Assembly (NCBI GenBank): GCA_030685235.1
Contig: MU839087.1
Span: 372,001-436,000 of the forward strand
Length of the DNA stretch: 64,000 nucleotides
Direction of reading: 5' to 3'
DNA from: Copromyces sp. CBS 386.78
Lineage: Eukaryota; Ascomycota; Sordariomycetes; Sordariales; Sordariaceae
A program made the translations under genes and the position numbers. The notes beneath the pieces were generated by a model, which had not been told where the DNA came from, did not search any database, and saw only the letters and a list, made by a program, of their open reading frames with translations. Below, in pieces: positions 32,918 to 46,023 of the stretch (positions are counted from its first letter, which is position 1; each line of letters starts with the position of its first letter).

Positions 32918-35900
32918 TCTTTCGTCGAGGTCGAGATGGCGTTGATCGTCGATTTTTGTCGATGACATCGTGTCTCTCCTGCCAGCATACTCTCCTCCTT
33001 CTCCTCATCTTCGTCGGCCAGTCGTTGAGTGTCTTCCCAAGTACCGATGGCCCCCGATGTGGTTTCCTTGTTTTGATCCGCCAAGTCCACCCACCACGGG
33101 AGATCACCAACTCATGGACAAGGTTGTGGACCGGTGGCAAAGATCCCAATTCTCCTCCTTCATTGAAGTGACTGAATGCATGGGTACCACACGTGGAATG
33201 CTTCTTCTGTGGATACATGCAGCCATTCCCAGTTCCCTGAATTGGTTATGGCGGCTGAACTATCTGGGGGAGGCTGTACGGATTCAATGTTGAGGATAGG
33301 GCCAAACTGTGCTTTCCATGATATCACAGGAAAGAGCAGCTTCAACGACGATCTCGATGCAAACGCCAGATGGAATCAAGGTCCTAGGCCCCATATTGGA
33401 CGGCTGGTAGACAAGTCTCTTGCAGAAAACCCCCTGCCGATCAAGGCCACTTGCTGTATTGAAGTCGGACATCACACAAACTAAGGCAGAGAGAGTGGAA
33501 TAACCGCCCGGATCTACCCCGTCTGGGTAGGAAGTGGTTATTTGGCAACGAGAACTCCCGTGATACGAACTGGAGTGAAGCAACTTTTCCGTCTGTGAAT
33601 AGTCTTGTGCCCAGCCGGCTCACGGTCAGCCGTGCCTGCCGGGCTGGGCCCACTTCCCAGCACCACCACGCTTAGCTAGGTTTTTCCCCGCGATCGTTCG
33701 TAGCCTTGTCTTCTTGCAGAATACATCATCATCTTCTCTCTCTCTCTCGCCTTCTTTGTCCCTGTGGTCCAAGAAATAGAGAATCTTCCAAAAGTCAGCC
33801 TGATTACTTGTATGATGTGACCTACCTACGTAAGTGGTGAGCCACATCTTGTGCTGCTCAGGCGTGACTCGATAACATACAAGCCCTCTCCAACAGGGGG
33901 GGAAGACCGGTGTTTCCAGTGAAGGTGTCAACTGGGTTCCTGGACCCATCCACGACGAACCCCTTCCTGAGCCTCTTAGTCCTACTGTGCAAGGTCAATT
34001 GGTAACAAACAGGAGCCAGGGGCATGGGTCCGACTGGGTGATAGCCCATTGGTCACCCAATATTTGCGGCGCAGAAGACAATAGCCACACTTGCCAACTT
34101 CTTGACAATAATATGGAGAAACGGATGGAATACCGTATTGTTCTGCATGTTGAGGATGCCCAAACCGCCGAGTCCTTCGTTAATGACACCTGATGATGTC
34201 AGACAACATGACCATCATGAATCTTTTCGTAGTTGTCGTTGGACTGGTTGATGCGGAATCCTCACCCAATTTCCAAGGGTGTGGAATTGGGCCAGACTTG
34301 AGTACTGGACGGACATGACACGGTCTAAAGGGACAATCTGATAACTCGTCCGTTCTTCACATCCTAGGCCTGAGGCAAGGCTGATAGCCTAGTGAAACTG
34401 TTGACCCGCTTGAACACCCTAAAAAGGATCAACGTGAGGAGTCTCACCGTAGCAGATCATCATTTCTCATCTCGGTATGGACTGTGGAGTGGGCTATGAA
34501 ACAACACGAACCTGTCGGTGATACTGGTACGTAGACCGTTAGACCGTTTGCTCAATGTCTCAGCGCGGGAATCACGACATCTGAGACCGGGCGTTCGATC
34601 ACCAGGGCAGAGGCTACAGTGTGTGACCACTAGACGAATAATTGTCGAGTGTCATACTGTATGGAAGAAAACCCTGTCCATCCTCCTCCCATGGGCTATG
34701 CGGAACGGCCCATAGGGTGACGGACTGACGGGTGTACTACCTCCCACAAACCTGAAGGACAAAAAAAGAACAAGCCAACGGAAGTGTAGCTGAGCCGCTG
34801 CAATTTGCCAGCTGTAACTCTGGACGGCACTGTGCTTTGCAAAAAGACGGTTGGACTGCTCTGACAATTGCGGGGAGATTGACTCGAGATTATTGTCGTT
34901 ACATTTCCACTATCCGCCAAAGTATCTGTATCCCGAATTAGCCATGATCCACACCTGGAGGATGCATAAACCGGGCCAGTTAATGAACAACGAAGTCCTT
35001 TGACAAAATTTTGGGCCCGAGATCTCCATAATGCTCCATATATGATCCAAGCCCAGCGTGCACTATACCATGTTAGGTTTTGAAGACATCTGGTACGGTC
35101 TGCATGTCTGTTCATGATAATCCTGAGATGGGCCCTGGCATAGTATCTGTCACAATCATTTTGCATCGACGATACGTACATAGTAGTAAAGCTTGTTAGC
35201 CTATCAGAGCAACACAACTCACCCAATCTGAACAGAGGCTGTAAACTGTGAGATCTCTTACCGTGGTTTCTTCAACAACAGCCCAATGAGTATAAGATCT
35301 GCATTGCAGCACAATGTCGTGCTATCTTGTAGAGACGGAGATCGCAGCGTTGCATTCCGATAGCCGTTAGCTCAAAGACCAGGGTTTTCTGAAGTTTTAT
35401 TCGCAGGATTCGGTTTCAGCGCTCTACACTAACGGCCGCGTTTCTTCAACCACACGGGTGCCAGCCTAGGGAAGTCCAGAACTCATTCCTGATGTTGACG
35501 TCAGCAAGCTCAAAATAGAAGGAATATCAGCAGTTTGATGCTTTTGCTTTCATTCTTGTTCCTGTTGATCCACCTAGCAGCACGATATTTGCGTTTCACT
35601 GCAGAGAAACTTGCGGTGCGGGCGCCTGTCATAGCCGCAGGAAATCCCTTCAGCTGCGCTGCCAGCGAACTAGGCGCAGAACAGGAACAACCATCCTCAG
35701 CACATTGGCCGCCCCACCTTAGGCTTCAGCTCGTCAGCTCGAGGACAAGGTCGAGTTATAGTGCGGAACATTGACTCCGACTCAGGCTTGACCATTCCAG
35801 AGCCTGGGTCCCAAAGGTGCTAGCTTGTTGGAAGAAGCGACGGGAAAAAGCTCAGTGAACGGCAGCGGATGGTAATAACGTTGGGTAAGGTAGCGCCGAG

Positions 35901-36482
35901 AGCCCGAGAACGGACGGATCACGGCATACCAGTTTCGGCCCACGGAGCAACATGCACCCGCCGTTGTCGGAGAGCGGCTCCGTGAGGAGGGTATCCTGCA
36001 GACTGTGGCTGGCGAATGGTATCGGTTCAACACCTCCAGACGGCCAGGCTGCCAGCCACCTCTGGTCGTGTTACCGTTGCGCAGCCGGTGATTGCCCTCT
36101 CGAAGGACAAAAGCTGGCAGTCTTTTCCATGTCTCTTCGTTTCTCGGCCCAACTATCCGGACACTTCACGACGATTTGTCATGGAGCGTAGAGGTACCGA
36201 TGTGGGTGAATCAGCTAAGTCCGGAAAGAGGCGGGATGACGTGATAGTGGAGCTGTGCTGCTCAACTGAGGCAACCTGAAGGCGCCGTTGAAGACGCACG
36301 GAGTGAGAAATGCCCGTCATCCGTGTTAAGGATTCACCTATAATCCAATACGACCCACAGAGCATATCTGTTATGTTGAGTACACCTCGGCACGGATGTA
36401 AAATGATAGCTTGGTACGAAGACACTACAAGAGACAAAGAGAAAAAGGGCGGCAAACTAGCAGTTTCTTGTGCAAATTCAAG

Positions 36483-36653
36483 TTATATCCATACAGAGGT
36501 GTAGAAGCGGTAGTCGTAGCATCGACATTCGTTTCTACACGTGTAGTACGGTACCTCTTTTGGCTGCGGTGATGGAGGTTTAAGTTGTCGATGTTGGCCA
36601 ACTGGACCTGAATCCCCGCCGGGCGCACTACCCCCTCTACCGCTTCCACTCAT
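36483..36653 (-). CDS. Possible 56-residue protein beside a MITE
   Basis: The ORF reads MSGSGRGGSAPGGDSGPVGQ, then a Pro-rich stretch and an aromatic/Cys tail YYTCRNECRCYDYRFYTSVW. Its ATG and first five codons lie inside the end of the MITE at 36638-36902. The tail with three cysteines is not random-looking, but I know no homologue and the whole could be chance. Confidence 0.25.
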   Translation of the reverse strand: MSGSGRGGSAPGGDSGPVGQHRQLKPPSPQPKEVPYYTCRNECRCYDYRFYTSVWI

Positions 36654-36902
36654 CCGTAAGAGATTTACTCCCCACAATATTTCCAGAGCCTAACCTTCTT
36701 GCAGTATGGTTAGCTCCCTTATGCAATCCCACTGTAACCCGTGTGGATACAGTAAACGTGGTATGGCACGGGGCACACGGCTGGCATAGGTCACTTGCAG
36801 TCGGCTGGCGGGGCTGTCAGGGTTGAATGCCGGCCCGGCTAAACTGTAAGAAGGTTAGGAGGCTTCGCTAGGTAAATCTCTTACGAGTGAGAAAAAGCGG
36901 TA
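36638..36902. mobile_element. Second MITE, 265 bp, sharing ends with the first
   Basis: The left arm starts TACCGCTTCCACTCATCCGT at 36638. The right arm, read inward from 36902, starts TACCGCTTTTTCTCACTCGT. Both continue AAGAGATTTAC and later CCTAACCTTCTT-CAGT, so the inverted repeats extend about 75 bp with mismatches and gaps. TA occurs at both ends. The first dozen bases match those of the MITE at 23522-23797, but the rest differs. Confidence 0.75.
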
Positions 36903-39900
36903 GTGTACTAGGCCTGTTGGGCACAGCTTTGGGGGGGCCACCCTGGCCAGTGCTGTTTTGACAGCGGGATGGGCCGGAGATGCATCGTACAGGGGCTAAA
37001 CACGAAGTGGCACTGGATCACTCCACAGCGCTAACGATACACCCAAGCCCACTCCAAGCCCTGTCGACTCTTGAACTAACCCACCACACCCAACTTCACT
37101 TCGTGATCGATATCTAAGGTAGCTGGAAAGCTGATCAGTGGAGACCTCATGGATATACAAGTCCGGGGCGGTTTGACCGGAAGGAAGCGGCCATCATCAA
37201 CCTGTATCCTGCTCCCGGCATCTCCGGGTTGCTTTCGGCCACCGCGGGATGAAGTGGAGGGCAGGCCGTCACCGACTCACCGTGAAAGCGCCTTGGAAAT
37301 CGGCGACAACATCGGTGAATGACAGCGGTCAACTGATCGCCAGCCAAATTGGGATGAACATGCGGAATGAAGAGATACTCTTCTTCAGACAGGTGATATG
37401 ATATCACTGTGCAGGCCAATTTGTCGTTGTTCAGGAGTGCACAAATTGGGCAACAGCTGGGCAGTCTTGTCTGGAGTTGGATGACTGCTGATGGAACCCC
37501 ACGGCGCCGAGTTCCCAGGTGCGATATCATTAATAACGGAAACCAGTTAAGCAGCAGCAAGAATCTGCAAATGTCGAGTGCTCGGTTAGTAACAAATATC
37601 CGGGAGGGTGGGAAATGGGTACGTACCGAACATTTCAAAAGCTTGGTTCCTGATGTGGCTTGTATGATGAGTTCTAGCCAAAGGGACTTCGTCACAAATG
37701 TTATGGGTTCCTATCTGTTTGTACCGGGTGCAGTGCCCACTGCCACTTGCCATTTTCACCCATTCATTCTTGTCGAAGTCGCAAGCTGGAAATCACGACC
37801 ATGAATATTTTGGCCTTTTGAGTTGGCAGTTGCAACATGCACGGCGCTCTTCTTGGTTGTGGATAGCAGTTGCAGCCGGGAGCGCTATCCAGGTCCCAAC
37901 TTTTCCCACCCTAAGCATTTAGTCTGGTACATCTCACAACACATAGCACATCCAACTTTCCGAGCCTTTCACCAAGAAATTTGTAGAAGCGCTTTTACTA
38001 AGTGGTTAACAATTGCCGGGAAATTCCTTTTCGCAACTCAGCTGGCCCAAAAGGGGGCTTTTTGGGTGAATTGCTATGTTCTGAGTTGTAGAGAACGTTT
38101 GCTTGCGGAATGTATTTTGAAAAGAAAAGAGGTCTGTGCAGCTTCCGAAACGGGTTAGTTTTTGGGACCTGGATAGCGACCCCGTTGCAGCTCCATTAGA
38201 ACCGCATCTTCACAGTTGGTCCTTCCTTCCCTTTTACTTTCTTGCTTTGTCCCCTCCAACATAACATTAAGGTAACTGAAGGTACAACCGCGAATCTTGA
38301 TGGCCTTGGCCGCAGATTCCGCCAGTGCAAGTTCCCGTCTTTTCTCCTTGCTCGTGCTGCAGTGTTGGGAAGGAGCCCATCGGCCATCACATCGTAGGTA
38401 ATGAGAAGGCGAGTTTCGGTCATCACGACTTCACTCCCATCCAGCTTAGTCGGGCAATTGCAAAAAGTCGTCATCATCGGCTAGATGTCACCGCGACGGC
38501 CGCCATCCAGACCTCTTCTCATCCTCCAACAACATCCAATCCCTATCACTACTGCGACAAGAATATTTTCGGCGGTGAATCCAGCTATCATATTGATAAG
38601 TGCCTATTTTCAGTTCTGTCTTCTGGCTACCAGCTGTGTACAAGGGTCGCTTTTTTTCTCCAGACGGTCCTTGCACTGTCCAGGACGCTCGTCAACGGGC
38701 CGAACACTGGGCGTGAAAACAGCACCACGATCCGATGCTTCTTGTTCTTGTTCCTGCTGTGCTCATGCACCTTACCTCTATCCGACACAATTGGGAGATT
38801 AATACAAGGCCAGGCAATCTAGACAGCTTCTTTACATTATCAAGGCAAGTTTGCCCTGAAGTTGGCATACAACTGGCAGCACGCCACCGTCTGACATCAA
38901 CATGGCACCTGTATGGGTGACAGCAAGCGGTAGAGAAACTAAGTACGCTATGCTGATAAGAGCTCCGGCAATGAAGACTATATCTCGAAGCCCTTGCCTC
39001 GTCCCCCCGGAACGCTTTTCCTTCTTTTTCTTCATCGTATCATCTTCCAGCTTTGGCGCCATTATCCGCAAAAGTTCAACTTGTTTTTGAAATCTCCTAG
39101 TGCCTCGACTTTGTATTCTTTTGACTATGTCCTGAAGTTTGAATCCTACGGAAATGGTTTCTCATGGGGGAGGCATGTGTACGTGAGACAACAATGATTC
39201 GACTTAGGGTTCTCCAGCTTAGGTGAGTAAGACGTCCGAGTTTTCCCACCTGCACACACAGCCCTGCATCACGATTCACTGCTAACGGGTGTCTCTCTGC
39301 AAGGATGACGGGCGACATCTCAAAATCCATTCCGCTGAACATTTTTGCGTTGACACTTGTCTCGATTACAGGCCCCAAGCACCAAATCCGGTTCCAGGAC
39401 CACTGGTGTTCTCAGGTTTAAAACCGAGGCCAACTGCAGATGAAGTGTTAATTTGTTTGGCCAACAGTCAAAGCAGCTACACGAAGCTTCCTCAAACACC
39501 CTATAATCTCGTAAAATTGGTGTTGCGAACTGCAGAGTTAAAGAATCGCTGCCGAAACTATTTGGCGGACGTTCAACCGTCCTGTTTCTTCAGGTGTTTA
39601 CGCCATGTTGCCCGGAACCCCGGGGGAGGCCGAGATAAAGTCCGTCTTTTCCAGGTTGTCAACACCTCATGCAGGCGCCGTACCTCTTCTGAAGCCACAG
39701 CCCAGGCTTATAAGACAGAACCAAACAGGAATTACCCAGCCTCGAGTGCAGGACACATACGTCGCCACGGCATTGCCAAACCATGCCCAGTGAATTCTGG
39801 TGCTTTTGCGCATTCGATTGCTCGTCCGCCCAACTTGGAACGGAGGGGAAGGCTCGTCGGGGCTCGAATTGCATTTGTCCTTTGCTCCCGAATATAGGAA

Positions 39901-40689
39901 GGGCTCTTCGCCACGAGACTTCGAATCTCAAAAGAGTCGCTCATTGACGGCCTTCCTTTCTCCTTCCTTCAGGCTAATTTGCCATGCCTCCTTCAGGCGT
40001 CGCGGTTCCGTCACGTCACTATCGCCCGCCCGATTGGTTGTTCTGGTCTGGTGAGTGGTCGTGGTGAAATCACTGTCAACTTAACGTTCACTAATCGTGT
40101 GGCTGGCAGATATATCCCCAAGGTCGCACCGCGCGCGAGGGTAGTCCATGAAACCCCCCGCCCCTAGCTGAGGCACCGAAACCCAAAAGAACCGGGTGTT
40201 TGCCAACTTCGCTTGCTCCGGCCACCGCGGTTCTATGGAGAAGATGGTCGGCCCTGAGCGGATGGACTCGGTGTGTAGGGTGACGGTCGAACACCAGCTG
40301 GCCTGTGATACGCGCCCACGCTTTTCAGATGGAACGCTCAACCGAGATCCGTCCAGTCAGCCCCGGAGCTGCCGGGAGGCTGCTCAGCCAGCCAGGCTCT
40401 TTTGCGCCCGGTACCCGCACATGTTACGCGCAGCTGCCATATACCAAAGTGGTTTAAATGCCCGTATGGACACAGCTGCTGTTGGGATATAGTCTACCAT
40501 GTCGCTTACGGGTCCTCCGGTTGTACTTGCGACCAAGCCCACGAGGCTAAACATTCTTATGTCGAGAAGTCGCTTCCATGATTTACGCATAGCATCTGGT
40601 GTTCGCTAACAGCTTCGTCAGAAGCCGCTCATGCATCGACTTCAGATGTCTCCGATTTTAGAAGTCCTCTGGTCAGGTATTCGAGCTCT

Positions 40690-41010
40690 GAAAATCTGGA
40701 AGGACTGACGGCGACTTCCGCTACACCACAGACGAATGTTGCGAGCAACTCCTTCCTCAACGCTGCGACTCCCGGTACGCCAGATACGGCCGTGACGAAC
40801 GAGGATAGTACCTCTCCCAGGCTACACTCGAAAGTCCAGCCATGCCAAGTATAGTTGTCACACCGAGTACAGCTGCCACTCCTAGTGCGGAAGGCATTCC
40901 TGTGACAGAGAGCGTCTTAAGGGTAGAATCATGACCCGGATGGGTAAATCCATATGGGCCTGGGCTACCCCCAGGGTTCCGTCCGGAAGACTTTGTCGAT
41001 AAGGATCGCT
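40690..41010 (+). pseudogene. Coding-like remnant
   Basis: Two plus-strand segments read like real protein. One is a Thr/Ala/Ser/Pro-rich stretch ending near 40852 (NSFLNAATPGTPDTAVTNED). The other runs from about 40945 to 41010 (WVNPYGPGLPPGFRPEDFVD). Stops and frame changes separate them, and no full gene can be assembled. This may be a decayed gene or the edge of an unrecognised spliced one. Confidence 0.25.
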
Positions 41011-42070
41011 AAAGGTGCATGGATCTGAAGGCCTTCTGAATGGGAACATTGCCACTTGGTGAGCGAGCGAACCGGGTGTTTCTTCCTGAAATCATACAAT
41101 CAAGGCAATCTTCCCACGCTTCGTCTCTCGATTTCACCCAGGGAAAACAAGAGGTACATCTCAGGGGAGGCGATATCTTTCCCAGATGTGCGTGGTTTTG
41201 GGTGACTGGTTGTAGAGATTGTTCGAGGAGGGGACAGATTAGTGGAAGTAATGGGCGCTATTTCCAATACACGTAGAGGTATGGGCGGCCTGGTCCCGAA
41301 GGCCGTGGCAATCATTGCCCGAGATTTTATCATATGTTATCTAGATACAGCAACTTGAACCCTGCGTTAGTTGCGCGTCCTTGCTGTAGCAATCCATTTT
41401 CGGGATTCGAAAATCAGTCCGCGGTGTTGCGGTGGCCTTCGTGTGGCAGTCGTGACCGGCCATACTTCCGAATCTGTATTTATTCGATATCTGCAGGGGA
41501 TTCCCTCCTTCTTCAACTCCCCCCTAATACCATTCCACCTCTATGACATGGATCGCCTGGTAATCATTCTAGTTCGTGAACGAGCATTGACGAACCCGTT
41601 GATCAGAGTCTTGAAGTCCGCGTCAATGGCAGGAGACAGCCTGAATAGAGAGGCGGGCCTCATAACAAAATGTAGGAACCTCTCGCTCGCGATTCGCCCT
41701 TCAACTTTGCAAAGACATCGGACACTGCGACACTGTCTCTCCAAAGGGCTTGCTTTGCTAAAGTCGCTTGCGATTTCCCCCCCGTCATGGTTGCTCTTTC
41801 CTCAAGACCCTTTGTGATGCTGACTGAAACGCTTTCACACCTTGGGTTGTTCCTTCCACGCCCAGCCGACCATGGTCCGTAAAACTTCCCTCCATGACTC
41901 AAATAAACCCACCAATGCAATTCTGATGTTCCTCACTTCCTCCCGTCCCTTCTCCTTGGCATGCATCTGCCTTTGGATCATTAGCCTCCGCAGACACCTT
42001 GCTATTTTCCCTTCGGCCTGGATACACTTTCGGTTCATCTTTACCCATCCAGCTTTCGATTCTACTCGAC

Positions 42071-43120
42071 ATGATGTCCCGACAACGTCGACACACCATG
42101 AGCGGTCCTCAACCCAGCATGCAGGAGTTCGTTACCGCAGATTCACAGATACTTCCAACGAATTGCTCTTCGTCTGCCACCTGGCACGCTGACCATGAGA
42201 TGATTGATGCGGCCACGCAGACGAGTGACCAACCTGTTGATATAGCCAACATGCCGCCACCCACTGGAGCCAACAACGATCTTGAAAGTCTACCGGCCCT
42301 CGCCCAATCTAGATCAAACGGAATAGCTGGATTGACCAAAGCTTTCACGCAACTGGGGACTAGCGATGAGGCACGTTCCGACCTAGGACCTAACACACGC
42401 TCCAATCCGATACCTCACACACCTTCAAACTTGAGACCTGATACACCTTCCTTCACAGCCACGGTACCTCTGGCGGCCAACGGGTGGTACAATCTGAGAG
42501 AACATTTGCCTCAGGAAAAAACTGCCATTATAATGAACGGTTTAGATCCAAGAACTCTCACTAGATTTGTAGAGACGCTAGAAGAAGACGGTTACTTGAA
42601 TATCGATGACGACGAACTATTCATAGATGCAGTGGGCAGGGTCCTGATCATGGCCATGGCATTCCAGCAGCTCACAAACCCCGCGGAACTCAAGCTTCCC
42701 CCAGATGTCATTAACAAGTAAGTTCCGATGGTTAGTCTGAATATTGCGGACCGCACGTATAGTGGCTGACTTGATGCATTTCCAGGATCTCCACTGACGT
42801 CCACAAAGCCATCGTTCTATGCGGTGGGGGGGCGTGGGAGGTGCACCAATGGTTTCAAGACGTCGCCACAAAACTTCGTGGTTTCAAAGACATGTAGGTC
42901 GATTGACCTACCCCCTTGCGCCCAAAAGACGCCGGTTCTTGGAGCAGCGTAATTTGGAATAGAGCTTTGCATCAACTTATGGGATCACGATTGAAATCTG
43001 TTCGCATGTGCGATGCTTACAATTGACGGTAGACATAGAACCATCATTGACCCGTTTCTGGAGGACACTGAGATGGACGATGCATGGATTGCAAACGATC
43101 CCGAGCAGGCATCGGAGTAA
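42071..43120 (+). CDS. Conserved protein of unknown function
   Basis: Three exons, 42071-42717, 42786-42893 and 43033-43120, give 280 residues. The introns are 68 bp (GTAAGT...CCAG) and 139 bp (GTAGGT...GTAG). The first 120 residues are low-complexity with three related short blocks (RSNPIPHTPSNLRPDTPSFT). The conserved-looking core follows: LREHLPQEKTAIIMNGLDPR, TRFVETLEEDGYLNIDDDEL, LIMAMAFQQLTNPAELKLPP and, across the first intron, DVHKAIVLCGGGAWEVHQWF. It ends with an acidic tail (FLEDTEMDDAWIANDPEQAS). The helical core suggests protein-protein interaction, but I do not recognise the family. An upstream in-frame Met at 41999 exists; MMSRQRRHTM at 42071 is my preferred start. Confidence 0.7.
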
Positions 43121-46023
43121 AGCGTGATTGTATTAACGCACAAGCGAAGCATGTACAATCGGTATTCAGTAACATCTTGGGAGATTAGAAATCCCAGCGT
43201 TCATCCTCTCAGACCCATGTCACAGCTGAGTAACTTCCGCTTCCAGGAAAACATGAGCTAGGAGTGTTGATGGGGCTCTCTGTGTGTAAGATATAAGACG
43301 TATGTCTGGCTATCACTTCTCTCCGAAAAAAAACGCATCTTATCTTGCTACAGTCATATCCAAAAAGTCTGGGTTCACCACACCAAATCCCCATACAAAC
43401 ACTGTAACTGGACTTGCACGCAAAACAACACCACATACCAGAAAAGATTTCTCAAAGGAATGATACTGTAAGTAAAGGGTTAAATTTGCTTTGAACATTT
43501 TCTTTCTTCAATGAGCCGTACTACTTTGCGCTCAAAACTGGTCCGAAGTGGTCAGAAATCGAGCTGCTTAGACACTCGGGTGCAATACCCCCGTTATGCC
43601 GATCCATAAGCTGCATGTCTCGATAAAACATTGCAATAAAGCTCGTATATGCGCCTAAAAGAGCCCGATTCAATTAATGAAATGGTCATTGTTTCGTGCC
43701 TAGGTAGTTCTAGTAGTTGCCGTAGGTCACCTTTTTTCGTGAACTCAGACTTTTTGGACCCCACTGTTAGGTTCCAGTCTATTGCTCTTTCCCTTTGACG
43801 ATATCGGCAGAGACTTCCGTCCCTCTCAAACCTCGGACGACGAACTCGACGCTGGGTATTTCATTGGCCGCTGCTCGATCAAGTCTCGATATACCAGCGC
43901 TCCTGACTTACGTTCATATCCCGTCACAGTTGGATCCGACACTGAGCAGAATAGCGGTCAGAGTAATGTGATAAGTTACAGAGTGAATGCGAGTGCTTGG
44001 GGTATGGCTCCCGAGTCTATCTCTAATTGAGTAAAGCACAAGGCGCTCCGTCCCGAAATTCAGTTTTAGGTTTGAGAATCGTCCTATGCCTCGAGCTAGA
44101 GGATACCCTGGATGATGGTTATGACAGAATTGAATGATGCAGTAGGTGCTCCTATCTAGACTTTCGAGACGTGCTAGGGGTTCGCTCTATGTTGTGAATA
44201 TCCTACTCGTGTCCCCAAGTTGAGGTAGCATGATTAATTGATGCTCCAGAACACCTCGGGGATCGCGTCAACCTTTTGTTAGACCATCGATGTTAGGGAT
44301 ACATCTTCGGGAGGCCACAATGAAGATATCTTTTCGTCTCCGTGACAGTATTGTCAAATTTTAACGTACGTGCTCATGCAATCAATATGCATGTGCGTAC
44401 ATCAAGAACAGACATTCATCATGCACCGTTTGTAAGTATGAAACAAATGATTCCTAACAGTAGACGGGTATATTGTATAGTTGCGCGCCTTGCGTGGGGT
44501 ATAAATGGTCATGCTAGACGATGGAATTTCAAGTCGGTGATCTGGAGGTAAAAGCTGTCAAGAACTTTTTTGAATTTTTTTGGAATGATCTGCTTGAGAC
44601 CTAGAATGTAAATGGCGGGATCCAGAAGATCGAGGACATAGGAGTGATGGAGAGGAGAGAAAAATTGTCGAGAAGAAATCGAAGGAACAGTGCGGAGAGC
44701 ATACGCTCGGTGCATATTCAACAGCTTACTCGATGCTTGGACACGTGTACTGCATATGCTAATAGTTGTCACTTGTGCTGGAATTCTAGTCCGTAATTTA
44801 GTTCTAGCAATATTTGTGTCTTGGTCTGTGCGAGTCATGTTTGCGATCCTTCACTGGTTATACAAGAATTTCTATGTAGACTTGTTATATGTTCGCTTCC
44901 GTCTTGACTGTGTAATGCCAAGGAAAGTTGTAATACGTATTATAATGTTTTAAACTATTGATACCATCTAGCTTGCTACCAAAATTTATCATTTTATTAC
45001 CTTACATGATTTTTGTCCCTATCTATCACTGTATACATGGAGACTGGTGACAGCAGAGCAAGCTCCCTAGGTTTATAAAAGCTATTGACTCGCTCAGTTA
45101 CGTACACAATACCTAGTTGGGTATTAACGTAAGTTTCCTCCCACACTAGGATTAATGGTGGCCACTGGCCAGTCCTACCCGAGGTCCACTATCGCCAACT
45201 CAGTTGGTCAAACGTGCCATATCATTGGGTACCTGCTAGTTGTGAACCACTTAAACCCTAGTCTAAAAGGCATGCGCGTGAGATACGATACGGATCATAC
45301 GAGCTGCCCCTAGCGAGCGTGGCTGGAAATTTGTACCAGCTAGGAAAGATTACCAATATTACACCGCGTCTAGCATCCCTCTAGAAGAAAATAGGCAGCG
45401 CCAGTTCAACCACAATCAATCTCATCCTTACATCGCACAAACCACCTCTCATCGACCAAAAGATTTAATCTCGACCAGGTGCTCACCCGCCGTTCTCTTA
45501 TAACTTGACTAGTGGCCACTTTTCCCGTTCCCAGTCCAGGGCATGTTCTCGAACCTCAAACCTTCATACGGTTAGACGCGGTTTTATCTCCAAGCGGAGA
45601 CGGAGAACTTGCACAATTTGAACCAAACATCAGGTTGCGTCCACTCGAGCACCCTCCTAGCTGAGCTCGCCTCAACTTTCAGTCAACAACACTACCAGGT
45701 TACGAGTCGCACCTACCCGCGCGACAACCAAGCGCTGAAGGGAACTTGTACTCAACCCAGGCACCAGGAAGGAACATCCCGAGGGAGCCGTTCTCACGCG
45801 TTCACGACGTGGCCGACCCAGCGGCTAGCCAAGAAGAGCACCGGGACACGGGGAACCGGCGATTGCCTCATATCGCGCGATCCGGTCTCCATCCTTCATA
45901 CCTGGATCGCCGACCTCGCCTATTTCTCACATTATGAGGAATGACCGTTCATCCTAGCCCGGATCTACTGTTCCCAATTATTGAAAGACGAACCTCCAAG
46001 GCGCGGTTGACACTCGACGCAAA
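43121..46023. other. Intergenic, partly AT-rich stretch
   Basis: No gene is supported. About 44.3-45.1 kb is AT-richer than its surroundings and carries only short ORFs, so it could be old, weakly RIP-mutated repeat sequence. The last few hundred bases (CT/CA-rich, from about 45.4 kb) look like the promoter and leader of the next gene. Confidence 0.35.

Larger units (their letters stand above)
32918..42070. other. Gene-poor accessory region
   Basis: Over nine kilobases hold no gene I can support. ORFs are short, overlap on both strands and lack splice-consistent extensions. What can be seen is a MITE at 36638-36902, a small ORF next to it, and coding-like debris at about 40690-41010. Other stretches may be old transposon sequence, but I cannot name any. 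Confidence 0.45.

Noticed and set aside
37147..37695. 182-codon minus-strand ORF with a CCPICALLNND segment
   Set aside because: It has a few protein-like residues but no recognisable domain, no splice-consistent extension and a competing ORF on the other strand.
39289..39897. 202-codon plus-strand ORF
   Set aside because: Composition is unlike the real genes of the window, it has no domain or splice support, and other frames are open over parts of it.
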